64,000 bases of DNA. It comes from Rhodococcus jostii RHA1 (GTDB taxonomy: Bacteria > Actinomycetota > Actinomycetes > Mycobacteriales > Mycobacteriaceae). Location: positions 6,018,501 through 6,082,500 of the forward strand of contig NC_008268.1 of the NCBI RefSeq assembly GCF_000014565.1. Reading direction: 5' to 3'. The notes below the pieces were generated by a model. The model made no database searches. It worked only from the letters and a program-made list of their open reading frames with translations, and was not told the origin of the DNA. Position numbers and translations under genes: made by a program. Shown here piece by piece: positions 48,362-58,111 of the stretch (its first letter is position 1; every line of letters starts with the position of its first letter).

Positions 48362-50407
48362 CTAGAACTCTCCGCCCCGACCGGGGGCGCTCGGGGCCAG
48401 AACCGTCCCGTCGGTGAATCGGACGCCGTCGGTGCACCGGCACTCGACCTGCCCGCCACCGAACTGCTCGGCGTGGAGCCGCGCGTACAACCCTTGTCGT
48501 GCAAGGAGTTCGGTGTGCGTTCCGCGTTCGATCAGCGTTCCCTCGTCGATCACGAAGATCACGTCGGCGTGCTGAATGGTGGACAGCCGGTGGGCGATCG
48601 CGAGGGTGGTGCGTCCGCGCATCACCTCACCGAGTGCCCGCTGGACGAGTCGCTCGGAAACCGTGTCGAGTGCGGACGTCGCCTCGTCGAGGATCAGTAC
48701 GCGGGGGTTCTTCAGCAGTACCCGCGCGATGGCCAATCGCTGCTTCTCGCCACCGGACAGGCGGAATCCTCGTTCGCCCACCAGGGTGTCGTATCCGTCG
48801 TCGAATCCGAGGATGCGGTCGTGAATGTTGGCGGCCGCCGCCGCGGCCTGCAGTTCGGCATCGGTCGCGTCCGGTTTGGCGTATCGAAGGTTGTCGGCGA
48901 TCGAGGCGTGGAACAGATACGGGTCCTGGGTGACCATTCCGACCGCCTCGGCGAGCGAGCTCATGGTCAGGTCGCGCACGTCGTAGCCGTCGACGCGGAC
49001 GGCGCCACTGTCCACCTCGTACAGGCGCGGGACGAGGTAACAGAGCGTGGTCTTGCCTGCGCCGGACGGTCCGACGAAGGCGGCGAGCTGACCCGGCTCG
49101 ATCTCCAGGGACGTGCCCGCGACCGCCCAGCGCCGGCTGCGACGTTCCGCCGGTTCCGTGTCGGGCGCCGCCGCCGGGAAGCGAGGCGCGACGGCCGCGA
49201 CGCCGCGCATGCCACCGCCCCCACCGCCGCGCCCCAGGCTGCGCAGTGCCACCGGGTCGGGGTCGGCGGTGGCGAGCCGGACGGGCGCGGGATACGCGAA
49301 GTACACGTCGTCCAACTCCACCCGCCCGGGGGAGTCCGCGGGCAACTCGACGGCGTCCGTGCGGTTCACGATAGCGGGTTGCAGATCGAGGTACTCGAAG
49401 ATGCGGCGGAACAACGCCATCGACGTCTGGACGTCGAGAGTCACCCGCATCAGCGAGACCAACGGTTGCAGCAACCTGGCCTGCAGAGTCGAGAACGCGA
49501 CGAGTGTGCCCGCCGAGAGCGCCGCGGAACCGCCGCTGACGAGATACCCCGCCAGCAGGTACACGAGTGCGGGAGTGATCGCCATGAACGAGCTGACGAC
49601 GGCGAAGAAGCCCTGGCCCGTCATGGCCTGCCGCACCTGCAGTTCGGTCTGCCGCGCGTTCTCGGTCCGATACCGGTCGAGCTCGGTGTCGGCCTGGTTG
49701 AACACCTTCGTCAGCAGAACACCCGAGACGCTCAGCGCTTCCTCGGTGATTGCGGTCATGTCCGACAACGACTCCTGCGTCTTGCGCGCCAGAACCCGTC
49801 GCCGGGCGCCGACCCGCCGCTGCAGGTAGACGAAGCCGGGGAGCAGTGCGACCGCGAGAAGCGTCAGCTGCCACGACAGCAGCAGCATCGCGATGAGGGA
49901 CGCGGTCACGGTGACGACGTTCGACAGGATGCTCGACGCCGTGGACGTGAGGACGGACCGCACCCCGCCGACGTCGTTGGCCAGACGCGATTGGATCGAG
50001 CCGGTCTTGGTCGACGTGAAGAACGCCAGTTCCATCTTCTCGAGGTGGGCGAACAGACGCTCCCGGAGATCCGCCATCGACAGGTTGCCGACCTTGGTGG
50101 TGAGGTAGCTCTGGCCGACGCCGATCAGCGAACCCGTGAGCGTCACCGCGATCATGGCGACGACCAGCCACAGCAGCAGTGTCAGATGGACACCGCTGCC
50201 GTCGGTGGGAAACAGTGCGCGGTCGAACACCGCCTTCGTGAGGAAGGGATTCACGATGCCGAGCAGTGAGGACACGACGATGGCGGCCGCGACGAGCACC
50301 AGCCACCCGCGGTAGGGATGCAGGAGCGCCCAGATGCGGGGGAGCAGCGAAGACTCGGCGGGTGCCTCCGAGGCCTGCTGTGTCGATGAGGAACCGGTCG
50401 CGGGCAT
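48362..50407 (-). CDS. ABC exporter, fused TMD-NBD half transporter
   Basis: A 681-residue type-I exporter. Six TM helices lie within about 30-330, followed by an ATPase domain with Walker A GPSGAGKTT (about 465), Q-loop MVTQDPYLF, signature LSGGEKQR, Walker B VLILDEATSALD and the His switch (AIAHRLST). It works as a dimer; the substrate is unknown (drug or lipid exporter class). Unusual is a Gly-, Arg- and Pro-rich insert of about 50 residues (LGRGGGGGGMRGVAAVAPRF and on) between the first NBD strand and Walker A. Confidence 0.9.
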   Translation of the reverse strand: MPATGSSSTQQASEAPAESSLLPRIWALLHPYRGWLVLVAAAIVVSSLLGIVNPFLTKAVFDRALFPTDGSGVHLTLLLWLVVAMIAVTLTGSLIGVGQSYLTTKVGNLSMADLRERLFAHLEKMELAFFTSTKTGSIQSRLANDVGGVRSVLTSTASSILSNVVTVTASLIAMLLLSWQLTLLAVALLPGFVYLQRRVGARRRVLARKTQESLSDMTAITEEALSVSGVLLTKVFNQADTELDRYRTENARQTELQVRQAMTGQGFFAVVSSFMAITPALVYLLAGYLVSGGSAALSAGTLVAFSTLQARLLQPLVSLMRVTLDVQTSMALFRRIFEYLDLQPAIVNRTDAVELPADSPGRVELDDVYFAYPAPVRLATADPDPVALRSLGRGGGGGGMRGVAAVAPRFPAAAPDTEPAERRSRRWAVAGTSLEIEPGQLAAFVGPSGAGKTTLCYLVPRLYEVDSGAVRVDGYDVRDLTMSSLAEAVGMVTQDPYLFHASIADNLRYAKPDATDAELQAAAAAANIHDRILGFDDGYDTLVGERGFRLSGGEKQRLAIARVLLKNPRVLILDEATSALDTVSERLVQRALGEVMRGRTTLAIAHRLSTIQHADVIFVIDEGTLIERGTHTELLARQGLYARLHAEQFGGGQVECRCTDGVRFTDGTVLAPSAPGRGGEF

Positions 50408-50484
50408 CTCCCCATCGTGCCCATCCGCCGCGGTCCTGGCGAGCCGAGTCGACGCGGCCCCGTCGTCCTGCTCCGGTCCGGTGG

Positions 50485-51114
50485 TTACGGTAGGTCCCCC
50501 TCCTCGGGGATGCCGAGTTCGTCGCGCACCGCGGCGAGAAAATCGTCCTGGGCGCTCATCCCGGCCTGGAAGTGGTCGGCGAACTGCTGTTGACGGGTGG
50601 ACAGGGCGTCCGCAGACACGGCGTCATCCGTCGCGAAGTCGGTGCTCAGCCAGCCGACCGTCTCGGATCCGGCCAGGTATTCGACCACCATCCGCCGTGC
50701 CGATTCCACGACCGGTTCCGATCCGATGAGCTCCACCGCCGTGAATTTCGAGCCGAGGACGATGTTCTGTTGCGGTAGCGGACGGAGGACTTCGGCGATC
50801 ATGGTCATGAGATCGGTTCCGTCGAAATGGTCGAAGGCCACCGAGACGGAACCCGACGTGATACGCACCTCGTTGGCCGCGGTCAGGAGCTCCGAGTAGA
50901 TCTGCTGCCGCTGCGTTCGCAGGAACTCGTTCGAGGATTGGCTCACCGTCGCCTCCACCTGATTCGACGTGTTCAGCAAGGTGAACACGCCTCCGCACAC
51001 GGAGCCGATCAGGGTGCCGACGACGGCCATCGAGGCCACGAGCATGCTGAGCCGAAACTCGTGGCGCCGCATATCCGTTCGGTCGGGAGGCGTGACGCCG
51101 TCACGCTCGCTCAT
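50485..51114 (-). CDS. Hypothetical single-TM protein
   Basis: A 209-residue protein with a charged cytoplasmic N-terminus and one TM helix (about 23-47, LSMLVASMAVVGTLIGSVCGGVF). A helical, mostly polar external domain follows (NEFLRTQRQQIYSELLTAAN, TRQQQFADHFQAG). No family recognised. GGAGCAGGACG lies before the ATG. It is upstream of the ABC exporter on the same strand (77 bp), so it may share its promoter. Confidence 0.65.
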   Translation of the reverse strand: MSERDGVTPPDRTDMRRHEFRLSMLVASMAVVGTLIGSVCGGVFTLLNTSNQVEATVSQSSNEFLRTQRQQIYSELLTAANEVRITSGSVSVAFDHFDGTDLMTMIAEVLRPLPQQNIVLGSKFTAVELIGSEPVVESARRMVVEYLAGSETVGWLSTDFATDDAVSADALSTRQQQFADHFQAGMSAQDDFLAAVRDELGIPEEGDLP

Positions 51115-51299
51115 CGTCCTGCTCCCTTCGATGCATCACCGGTTCACCCCGACTCTCCCGTACGGCCGGCGACCCGTCGCGCGTAGTCGACTACTCGGGT
51201 TGCGACACCCCGTGGGGAGCGCTGAACCGGGCCACCAGCGTCGGTAGGCCCCGATCGAGGTTCTCTACATCCCTCGGGAACGTTGTTCGAAGAGATCTT

Positions 51300-52739
51300 T
51301 CAGCGATGCCCGGCGTGCAGGCAGTCCTCGAACAGGGTGCGCACTTCGTCGACGTGCCGGTCGAGATCCGCGAGGTTCCAGCCCTCGGTCGGCACGGGTG
51401 CGAGGACGTCGACATCGACGGTGCCGGGGTGCGCGACGAGCGAGTTCCGCCACATCCGTTCGCCCGCGTTGTGGATGACGATCGGCACGATCGGCACTCC
51501 CGCCTGCATCGCCAGGTGGAATCCGCCCTTCTTGAACTTGCCGAGACGCGGAGTCGGCGATCGGGTGCCCTCGGGGGCGATCGCGATGGAGACGCCGGAC
51601 TGCAGTTTCTCCACGGCCGGGCGGAGGGCAGCCCTCGCCTTCGTGCTGTCCGCCCTGTCGATGTACGCGACGTCGAGCAGCGCCCCCACGGGAATGAACC
51701 GGGGATCGCGCGCGGCCTCCTTCTTCGCGACGCCGGTGACGTCGCGACGGATGACGCTGCCGATCACCAGCATGTCGAGCGAACTCTGGTGATTGAACAT
51801 GAAGACCGCGGGCCTGGCCGACCACGCGTTCTCCTTGCCCTTGATGCGCACGTTGATCCCGCAGATCGCGAGCGCGAGATCCGGGCCGAAGCTGCCGACC
51901 AGGTTGGCGCCCGTCTGCCGGTTCTGGGTGAGCAGTCCGGCGGAGACGCCGAACGCGGCCGCCCCCATCAGGGCGCCGATCGCAGTGGTGGTGCGGGCGA
52001 TGGACATCGGGTCGGCGCCGCTCTCCGGAGGTCGCAGATTCACCGACGGCCACCCGTTCTGCCGCGCGGTCGCCGCAAGCTTGCGGTCGGGGTTCAGGGC
52101 TACGGGATGTCCCACCGACTTCAGCATCGGAACATCTTCTGCGCCGTTGGAGTACGCGAAGCTGTCACCCAGAACCGCGCCGTGCTCCTCGGCGTATTCG
52201 CGCAGTGCCTCGGCCTTGGCCGGGCCCCACAGCGGCGGCGATTCGAGCTTGCCGGTGAGCATCCCGTCCAGCACCGCGGGCCGGGTGCACAGCACGTCCT
52301 CGGCGTCGATGTCGAGATCCGCGGCCACCGACAGTGCCTGATAGGGGGTGGCGGAGGTGGCCATCACCACCCGGTGACCGGCGTGCCGGTGCGCGGCGAG
52401 CAGTCCGCGGACCTCCGAGAAGATCATCCTCGCGATCTCCTGACGGAACAGCCGCTGCCCCCACTCCTGCATCTCGTCCTCCATGCGCCCGGCCAGGCTC
52501 TCCACTCCGATGCGCATCAAATTGCTGACGTCGGCACCCCGGAACCGGGTCTCCACCGCCGCACCCGTGGTGCGCAGAAGCTCTGCCACGCTGATGTCGA
52601 AGCGACGCAGGCGGTCCCGGTAGACGACACTCGCGGAGTACCCACTGATCAAGGTGCCGTCCAGATCGAACGCGGCGAGGGTACCCGGTCCGGGAACGGC
52701 GGCCGCGATGTCGTCGTGGAGACTGCGGAGATCGCTCAT
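51300..52739 (-). CDS. plsC: HAD-phosphatase/1-acylglycerol-3-phosphate acyltransferase fusion
   Basis: A 479-residue two-domain protein. The N-terminal HAD-IB hydrolase domain has DLDGT (25-29) and SNGAEDVPML near 195. The C-terminal PlsC domain starts near 240, with FNHQSSLDML (HxxxxD) and APEGTRSPTP (EGT). The acyltransferase makes phosphatidic acid; the HAD part may dephosphorylate a related phosphate ester. The same fusion is seen in the mycobacterial homologue Rv2483c. It begins 4 nt after plsB and is the last gene of the glycerolipid operon. Confidence 0.88.
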   Translation of the reverse strand: MSDLRSLHDDIAAAVPGPGTLAAFDLDGTLISGYSASVVYRDRLRRFDISVAELLRTTGAAVETRFRGADVSNLMRIGVESLAGRMEDEMQEWGQRLFRQEIARMIFSEVRGLLAAHRHAGHRVVMATSATPYQALSVAADLDIDAEDVLCTRPAVLDGMLTGKLESPPLWGPAKAEALREYAEEHGAVLGDSFAYSNGAEDVPMLKSVGHPVALNPDRKLAATARQNGWPSVNLRPPESGADPMSIARTTTAIGALMGAAAFGVSAGLLTQNRQTGANLVGSFGPDLALAICGINVRIKGKENAWSARPAVFMFNHQSSLDMLVIGSVIRRDVTGVAKKEAARDPRFIPVGALLDVAYIDRADSTKARAALRPAVEKLQSGVSIAIAPEGTRSPTPRLGKFKKGGFHLAMQAGVPIVPIVIHNAGERMWRNSLVAHPGTVDVDVLAPVPTEGWNLADLDRHVDEVRTLFEDCLHAGHR

Positions 52740-52743
52740 CTAC

Positions 52744-55002
52744 TCACCTACCACCCATCTGGTCGAGATTCTCGTGCGCGATGGCACGGATGCGCAGCAC
52801 CCGATCGATCAGGGTCTGGAGTTCGGCCTCGAATTCGACGCGCCGGGCCGCCATGTTCTCGGCATTCGGTTCGACCAGGCCCCGGTTCCGTGCCAGCTTC
52901 AGCGCGGTCGTGAAGAGTTCGGCCGAAATCGACTCGCTGCTCCCGATCTGCTGCCGGAGACGCCGCTGCTCGGCGAGCGCGAGGCACGAGGTCATGAAGG
53001 CCTTCTCGTCGAACTTCCGGTCCACCGGAGTCCGGAGCAGCTGGCCCGCGACCACGGCGTACGCCTCCAGGAACGGTTGCAGAACCCGGTGAGCCAGGTG
53101 AATGCGCATCCCGGACAACAGGTTCGCGGCGTGCTGCGGGTCACCCAGATTCGCTTCCCACGCCGGGTCGATGAGATCCAGTTCGGCGCGCAGTTCCTTC
53201 CGGAAGCTGTCCTTCTCGCTGAAGAAGAACTCGAACTTGAGGAGATCGCGGATGCGCAGTGCCGCATCCCATCCGTCGTTCAGCGGATCGGTGAACTGCT
53301 GATCGACGGCCGCTCGCAGCACCATCTCCGCGATCGCCCGCATCACGAGGAAGTGAATCGTGTTGTTGCGGTAGAACGCTGCCACGAGATGCTGATCCCG
53401 GCCGAGGTAGAACACCCGTTCGCTGCCCTGATCGAAACTCCGCAGGACCCCGGAATCGAGATGGGTGCGCACGGCCTTGCGGATCACCTGCGGATCGGTC
53501 AGGTCCACATCGCCTGCGGTCGGCAGCGAGCGCGCCGTGATGTAGTCCACGAGTGGTCCCAGGATGGCACCGACCTCGGCGACGGTCAGCGCCCGGTCCT
53601 CGATGCCGAGGAACGCGAGCATGACGAGCGAGGACGCCGTGACGGGTGTGACCTCGTTGATGCGGTGGCACACCTCGAACGCCGTCTTCTGCACTGCCAG
53701 CCGCAGGTCGTCCTCCTGGCCGAGGTAGTCCGCCAGCGACATCGGCCTGCCGACGTTGACGTGCGCGACACCGTGCCGTTGACCCTGTGCCCGAACGTAT
53801 CCGAAGAGCCAGCGCAGACTCTCCTTGCTCTTCGCCTGGCCGTGCGCCTCCGCCGCCATCGCCCCGACCTCGTACAGCTGGTCGTAGGTCAGCGACACCG
53901 GAACGAGATACACGTCGGACATCCCGCTGTCCCGGAAGGCTTTCGCGAGGTAGTTGAGCAGACCGAACCGCGGCGGCCGCAGTTTCCCGGTGCGGCTGCG
54001 CCCGCCCTCGATGTACCACTCGAGGTTGAACCGTTTCGTGAGCAGATAGCGCATGTACTCGCGGAGCGTCCACTTGTAGATCTCGTCGCCTTCGATCTTC
54101 CGGCGAATGAACACGGTGCCGCTGCGCTTGCCGATCGGTCCGATCGGCCAGAAGTTGATGTTCAGACCGCCCATCACGTGGTTGAGCGGAAGATCGTTCG
54201 CGAGCAGCGCCGGCCGCAACACCAGCGGGTCGAGGTACGAGCGGTGGCTGGGCAGGAACACCAGGGAATGTTCCTTGTTCAGCTCCCGCAGCTCGTCGAG
54301 CCGGGTGGTGTCGACGTCGAGGCGGTACGCGCGGGAGAAGTAGCGGCCCAACTGGTCCCACAGCGCGATGGCCCGCCTGCTCTGCGCGGCGACCATCTCG
54401 TCCAGTGCCCTACGGGCCCGGCGATCCACTTCGGCGACGGGGAGGTTCAACTTCGCGGACAGCTCCCGGGTGCCGTCGTGGTACCGGCTGGCGTCGGTGA
54501 TCTCGTCGACGACGAACTTTGACACCTTGTACTGCGTGCCCAGCAGGGTGCGCTCGGCCCGCTCGAGGGTCAGCGCCGCCTGGCGGCGAATGAAATCCGG
54601 AAGCGACCCGCCGCCGTTCTCGGCGAGCCGGCGTTCGAGGTCGCTCAGCGGGGCCGGGTCGCCTTCCAGGACCTGGCACCGAGCCGGGTCGTCGCGCATC
54701 ACCCGGCGCTGCATGTTCTGACCGGGGTGCAGCGGATCGCGCAGCGACAGCGTCTCCCGGAATCGCCGCGCGCCGTCCGGATGGGTCTCCTTCGGCAGCC
54801 AGACCACCCGCAGCGGGGTGAGCAGCGGATCATCCTTCCGGCGCACGAGGTCGGCGAGGGCCTGGTCGGTGACGCGGACCGTCGGCGGCGGCTGACCGGA
54901 ATCGTTCGCCTGCCGCTCCAGCCACGTGCGGAGAACGTCGTCCTCCATGTCGCTCATCGTCTCGATGAGGTAGACCCGTGGCCGTGTCGTGTGCTCGTCC
55001 AT
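52744..55002 (-). CDS. plsB: Glycerol-3-phosphate acyltransferase
   Basis: A 752-residue PlsB-type enzyme that acylates glycerol-3-phosphate at position 1. The acyltransferase block holds LPSHRSYLDPLVLRPAL (HxxxxD), GTVFIRRKIEGDEIYKW and IEGGRSRTGKLRPP, followed by VYLVPVSLTYDQLYE. The start MDEHTTRPRV at 55002 was chosen because it lies 17 nt after the WS/DGAT stop. It corresponds to mycobacterial PlsB2 (Rv2482c) in sequence type and gene order. Confidence 0.92.
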   Translation of the reverse strand: MDEHTTRPRVYLIETMSDMEDDVLRTWLERQANDSGQPPPTVRVTDQALADLVRRKDDPLLTPLRVVWLPKETHPDGARRFRETLSLRDPLHPGQNMQRRVMRDDPARCQVLEGDPAPLSDLERRLAENGGGSLPDFIRRQAALTLERAERTLLGTQYKVSKFVVDEITDASRYHDGTRELSAKLNLPVAEVDRRARRALDEMVAAQSRRAIALWDQLGRYFSRAYRLDVDTTRLDELRELNKEHSLVFLPSHRSYLDPLVLRPALLANDLPLNHVMGGLNINFWPIGPIGKRSGTVFIRRKIEGDEIYKWTLREYMRYLLTKRFNLEWYIEGGRSRTGKLRPPRFGLLNYLAKAFRDSGMSDVYLVPVSLTYDQLYEVGAMAAEAHGQAKSKESLRWLFGYVRAQGQRHGVAHVNVGRPMSLADYLGQEDDLRLAVQKTAFEVCHRINEVTPVTASSLVMLAFLGIEDRALTVAEVGAILGPLVDYITARSLPTAGDVDLTDPQVIRKAVRTHLDSGVLRSFDQGSERVFYLGRDQHLVAAFYRNNTIHFLVMRAIAEMVLRAAVDQQFTDPLNDGWDAALRIRDLLKFEFFFSEKDSFRKELRAELDLIDPAWEANLGDPQHAANLLSGMRIHLAHRVLQPFLEAYAVVAGQLLRTPVDRKFDEKAFMTSCLALAEQRRLRQQIGSSESISAELFTTALKLARNRGLVEPNAENMAARRVEFEAELQTLIDRVLRIRAIAHENLDQMGGR

Positions 55003-55019
55003 CGCGCCAGCCTTTCCTT

Positions 55020-56474
55020 TCACCCGCGGCCCAGTTCGACGATCTCGTCGAGACTGTCCTGCAGGCACTGCATGAACCGCGCCGGCTCGGTGACGGCGGC
55101 GGTGTCGAGATTGACGCCGATGCAACACGTGCCGACGTGGGAGACGAGAGTGGCCATGACCGCACAGCCGGGGGCCGGGCCGAACGGGAACATCCGCTCG
55201 ATCCGGGCACCCGCCAGGTACACCGGAACGGGGACCCCGGCGACGTTGCTGGCCTGCAGATCGAGACCCGTCGACTGCGACAGATACCAGTTCGCCAGCA
55301 CGACCGTCGGAAGCCGGACCAGGAGCGGGGCGGCCGAATCCAGTAGTCCGAGTGCGGGTTCCTGGCGCAGCCCCAGGATGATCGCGCGCACCTTCTTTAC
55401 CCGCGCGACCGGGTCGCGTTCACCGACCGGTCCGGCGAATCGGGCCGCGGCGAACCGGTTGCCGCCCGTCGGATCCGCCGCCGAACGCATGCTCACCGGC
55501 ATGCCCACCGGAATCGTGTCGAGGTCGCGGCCGAACGATTCGTGGTAGCGGCGGAAACCGCCCAGCAGGGCCGCCACGTACGCGTCGTTCAGCGACCCGC
55601 CGGCGACGTGGGCGGCGGAACGCAGTTCGTCGACACTCACCTCGAGCACCCCGAACCAGCGTCCGAGTCCGCGGTCGCGCAGCAGGTCCGAACCCGTGGT
55701 CGGGGGAGGGGTCACCACCCTCCGGATCGAGTTCGCGTAACCGGCGACCTCCGTGACACTGCCCACCGGGTCGCCGACGACGGTCATCGCCGTCCGCACC
55801 GCTCCGCGGATCAGGCCGCCGAGACGGCCGGGGGCGCTGCGCACGTTGTCGAGTGCCTGCTCGAACAGGGCGCCGCCACCCGACATCTGCTCCGGCAACG
55901 GCGCGGGCCGATCCGGTTTGTCCGGCGACGGTTCGGGGCGCCTGCTGTGCAGCAGCGTCATCAACTGGATGCCGCCGAGCCCGTCCGTGATGCTGTGGTG
56001 CGTCTTCACCACGTAGACGGCGCGGCCGTCGTCGAGTCCCTCGATGAGCATCGCGCTCCACGGCGGCCGGGCGCGGTCGAACGGCTCGGTCGCCATGTGC
56101 CTGCACATCCGGAGAGCGTGGTCGAACGTCGCCGGCTCCGGCAGTCGCACCCGCGACAAGTGATAGTCGAGGTCGAACTCGGGGTCGACCGACCACATCG
56201 GATTGCCCAGCCGCAGCGTCGGCTCCACCACCCGCATCCGGATACGCGGCACCATGTGCGACGCCCATTCGTGGGCGCGAACCAGCCGGTCCCAGTCCGG
56301 CGGTTTGTCGAGCACGTCGACCGCGACGATCGGTGAGCGCAGCTTCGGCTGCACCTCCTCCATCCGCCACATCACGGTCTCGAAGTCGGACATCGTGCGG
56401 TCCGCTCCCCAGGCGACGTCGGAGAAATCCACGTCGACGGCACTCGGCGGTATCAGAGGTTCGCCGTCGGCCAT
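55020..56474 (-). CDS. Wax ester synthase/diacylglycerol acyltransferase
   Basis: A 484-residue WS/DGAT enzyme that makes triacylglycerol or wax esters from acyl-CoA. The active-site motif HHxxxDG is at 159-165 (THHSITDGLGG). The second conserved block is GGSLNDAYVAALLGGFRRY, followed by NVAGVPVPVYLAGARI. ATG at 56474 was chosen for GAGGGTGGGC upstream; an ATG 4 codons earlier is possible. It is first in a three-gene operon with plsB and plsC, which provides the glycerolipid precursors. Oleaginous rhodococci carry many such genes. Confidence 0.92.
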   Translation of the reverse strand: MADGEPLIPPSAVDVDFSDVAWGADRTMSDFETVMWRMEEVQPKLRSPIVAVDVLDKPPDWDRLVRAHEWASHMVPRIRMRVVEPTLRLGNPMWSVDPEFDLDYHLSRVRLPEPATFDHALRMCRHMATEPFDRARPPWSAMLIEGLDDGRAVYVVKTHHSITDGLGGIQLMTLLHSRRPEPSPDKPDRPAPLPEQMSGGGALFEQALDNVRSAPGRLGGLIRGAVRTAMTVVGDPVGSVTEVAGYANSIRRVVTPPPTTGSDLLRDRGLGRWFGVLEVSVDELRSAAHVAGGSLNDAYVAALLGGFRRYHESFGRDLDTIPVGMPVSMRSAADPTGGNRFAAARFAGPVGERDPVARVKKVRAIILGLRQEPALGLLDSAAPLLVRLPTVVLANWYLSQSTGLDLQASNVAGVPVPVYLAGARIERMFPFGPAPGCAVMATLVSHVGTCCIGVNLDTAAVTEPARFMQCLQDSLDEIVELGRG

Positions 56475-56598
56475 GCCCACCCTCATTCGGTTGCTCGAGT
56501 TGCCCTCAGCTGCTGCTTTTCCAGTGTGGACCCGCCCCGCAGATCGCGTCCCTGGTTCCGGCGGATTGCGCACCGGACTTTCTGTCTAAGGTGAGGAC

Positions 56599-57042
56599 GT
56601 GCCGACTCTCCACCACGCGACGCTCGACAAGATCGACCCGGCCACGCTCTACCGGATCATGGTCCTGCGGACCGACGTGTTCGTCTTCGAGCAGGGCATC
56701 GTGTCGGAACCCGAACTCGACGGACGCGACCTCGAACCGACCACCACCCAGTTCTGGGCGGAGGAGGACGGCGAGGTTCTCGCGACACTGCGTGTGCTGG
56801 CCGACGAACCGACACTGCACCTCGGACGCGTCGCCACCGCCGCCCACGCCCGTGGGCGCGGACTCGCGGGTCGGCTGCTCGAAGCCGTGTTCGAGGCGTT
56901 CCCGGGCCCCGTCGAGATCTCCGCCCAGGCCTACCTCGAAAACTGGTACGGCCGTTACGGTTTTCGCAGAACCGGCGAGAACTACCTCGAAGCCGGCATC
57001 GACCACCTGCCGATGAGGCGCTCCGCGCCCGTGCGTGGCTGA
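56599..57042 (+). CDS. GNAT acetyltransferase, ElaA type
   Basis: A 147-residue GNAT protein with the ElaA-like start (LYRIMVLRTDVFVFEQGIV). It has the acetyl-CoA loop AHARGRGLAGRLLEAVFE (about 82-99) and the terminal NWYGRYGFRRTGENYLEAGI. The substrate is unknown. It starts with GTG and is divergent from the WS/DGAT gene. Confidence 0.85.
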   Translation: MPTLHHATLDKIDPATLYRIMVLRTDVFVFEQGIVSEPELDGRDLEPTTTQFWAEEDGEVLATLRVLADEPTLHLGRVATAAHARGRGLAGRLLEAVFEAFPGPVEISAQAYLENWYGRYGFRRTGENYLEAGIDHLPMRRSAPVRG

Positions 57043-57092
57043 CGAGTCTCTGGACTCCTTCACCACTCACGGAGTTGTCGTAGGCTGCCGTC

Positions 57093-57587
57093 ATGGCGAA
57101 AAGCTTCGAATACTCCGAACAGATCGCGTACCCGATCGACCGGGTGCACGCGACGGTGACGGATCGGGCGTTCTGGCAGCACCGGTTCGAAGAGGCGCCG
57201 GAGAAACTCACCCTCGACGACAGCCGCGGCCCCGGCACCCTGACGGCGACGATGCGCGACACCATCGGCGCGTCCTCCCTCCCCGGGCTGGTCCGCAAGG
57301 TCGTCTCGGGTGAACTGAAGGTCGAGCGTGCCGACGAATGGGGCGCCCTCGACGGCGACCGCGCCGACGGCCGGATCAGTGGCAGCTCCACCGGGATCCC
57401 GGTGAAGATCGAGTGCACGTCGGTACTCCGCGCGTCGGGCGACGTCACCGTCCTGGATGTCGCCGGAGCGGTGCAGGTCAAGATTCCGCTCGTCGGCGGG
57501 CAGATCGAGTCCCTCGTCAGGAAGCTGGTCGGCGACATGGTCGGACAGGACCGCGACGCGATCGAGAAGTGGCTCGGCGACAGCTGA
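57093..57587 (+). CDS. DUF2505 protein
   Basis: A 164-residue protein of the actinobacterial DUF2505 family, recognised by the start SFEYSEQIAYPIDRVHATVTDRAFW split over 4-28 and the conserved DVAGAVQVKIPLVGG. A START/SRPBCC-like lipid-binding fold is likely (inference). It is 50 bp after the GNAT gene and convergent with soxR. Function unknown. Confidence 0.8.
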   Translation: MAKSFEYSEQIAYPIDRVHATVTDRAFWQHRFEEAPEKLTLDDSRGPGTLTATMRDTIGASSLPGLVRKVVSGELKVERADEWGALDGDRADGRISGSSTGIPVKIECTSVLRASGDVTVLDVAGAVQVKIPLVGGQIESLVRKLVGDMVGQDRDAIEKWLGDS

Positions 57588-57590
57588 CAC

Positions 57591-58070
57591 TCACGTCCCG
57601 GACGCCGGGCCGTCGAGTTCGACGTCCAATGTGCGGGCGCCCGGCCCTGCCGTGCCCAGCCGGTCGTGGCTGTTGACGATCGCGCAACTCCCGAGCGAGA
57701 GGCACCCGCAGCCGATGCAGCCGGTCAGGTTGTCGCGGAGCCGGATCAGCTGCTCGATCCGCTGATCCAGATCCGCATGCCACCGCGTCGAGAGCTTCTC
57801 CCAGTCCTTCCGGTTCGGCGTCCGGCCCTCGGGAAGGGTCGCGAGGGCGTCCCGGATCTCGGCCAGCGGAATCCCGACCCGCTGGGCGATGCGGATGAAC
57901 GCGACCCGCCGCAACGTGTCCCTGCGGTAGCGACGCTGATTGCCGGACGTCCGCCTGCTGGTGATCAGCCCCTCGCGCTCGTAGAAGTGCAACGCCGACA
58001 CCGCCACGCCACTGCGCTCCGACAGCTGCCCCGGCGTCAGTTCCTTGGCTCTCCATTCGGGCATCTCCAC
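57591..58070 (-). CDS. soxR: Redox-sensitive MerR regulator SoxR
   Basis: A 159-residue MerR-family activator. The N-terminal HTH is [24 protein letters not shown] (11-34). A dimerisation helix and the [2Fe-2S] cluster ligands CxxCxCx5C (Cys118, 121, 123, 129) follow. In actinobacteria SoxR senses redox-active compounds. GTG at 58070 was chosen (GGAAAGG 9 nt upstream), though ATG at 58064 is equally possible. It is 41 bp downstream of the nitrobindin gene on the same strand. A SoxR-box-like palindrome lies just upstream. Confidence 0.92.
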   Translation of the reverse strand: MEMPEWRAKELTPGQLSERSGVAVSALHFYEREGLITSRRTSGNQRRYRRDTLRRVAFIRIAQRVGIPLAEIRDALATLPEGRTPNRKDWEKLSTRWHADLDQRIEQLIRLRDNLTGCIGCGCLSLGSCAIVNSHDRLGTAGPGARTLDVELDGPASGT

Positions 58071-58093
58071 GACAGGCAACCTTTCCGCGGTTA

Positions 58094-58111
58094 CCTGAAC
58101 AATACTCGAGG
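58094..58111. promoter_or_regulatory. Candidate SoxR box
   Basis: CCTGAACAATACTCGAGG matches the SoxR consensus (CCTCAAGTTNACTTGAGG, read on the other strand) at about 12 of 18 positions, with intact CC/GG ends. It is between nitrobindin and soxR, so it would give soxR autoregulation. Weak match. Confidence 0.35.

Noticed and set aside
48473..50269. Open frame of about 600 codons on the + strand antisense to the ABC exporter
   Set aside because: Shadow of the exporter; low-complexity Arg/Asp/Gly/His composition with no domain.
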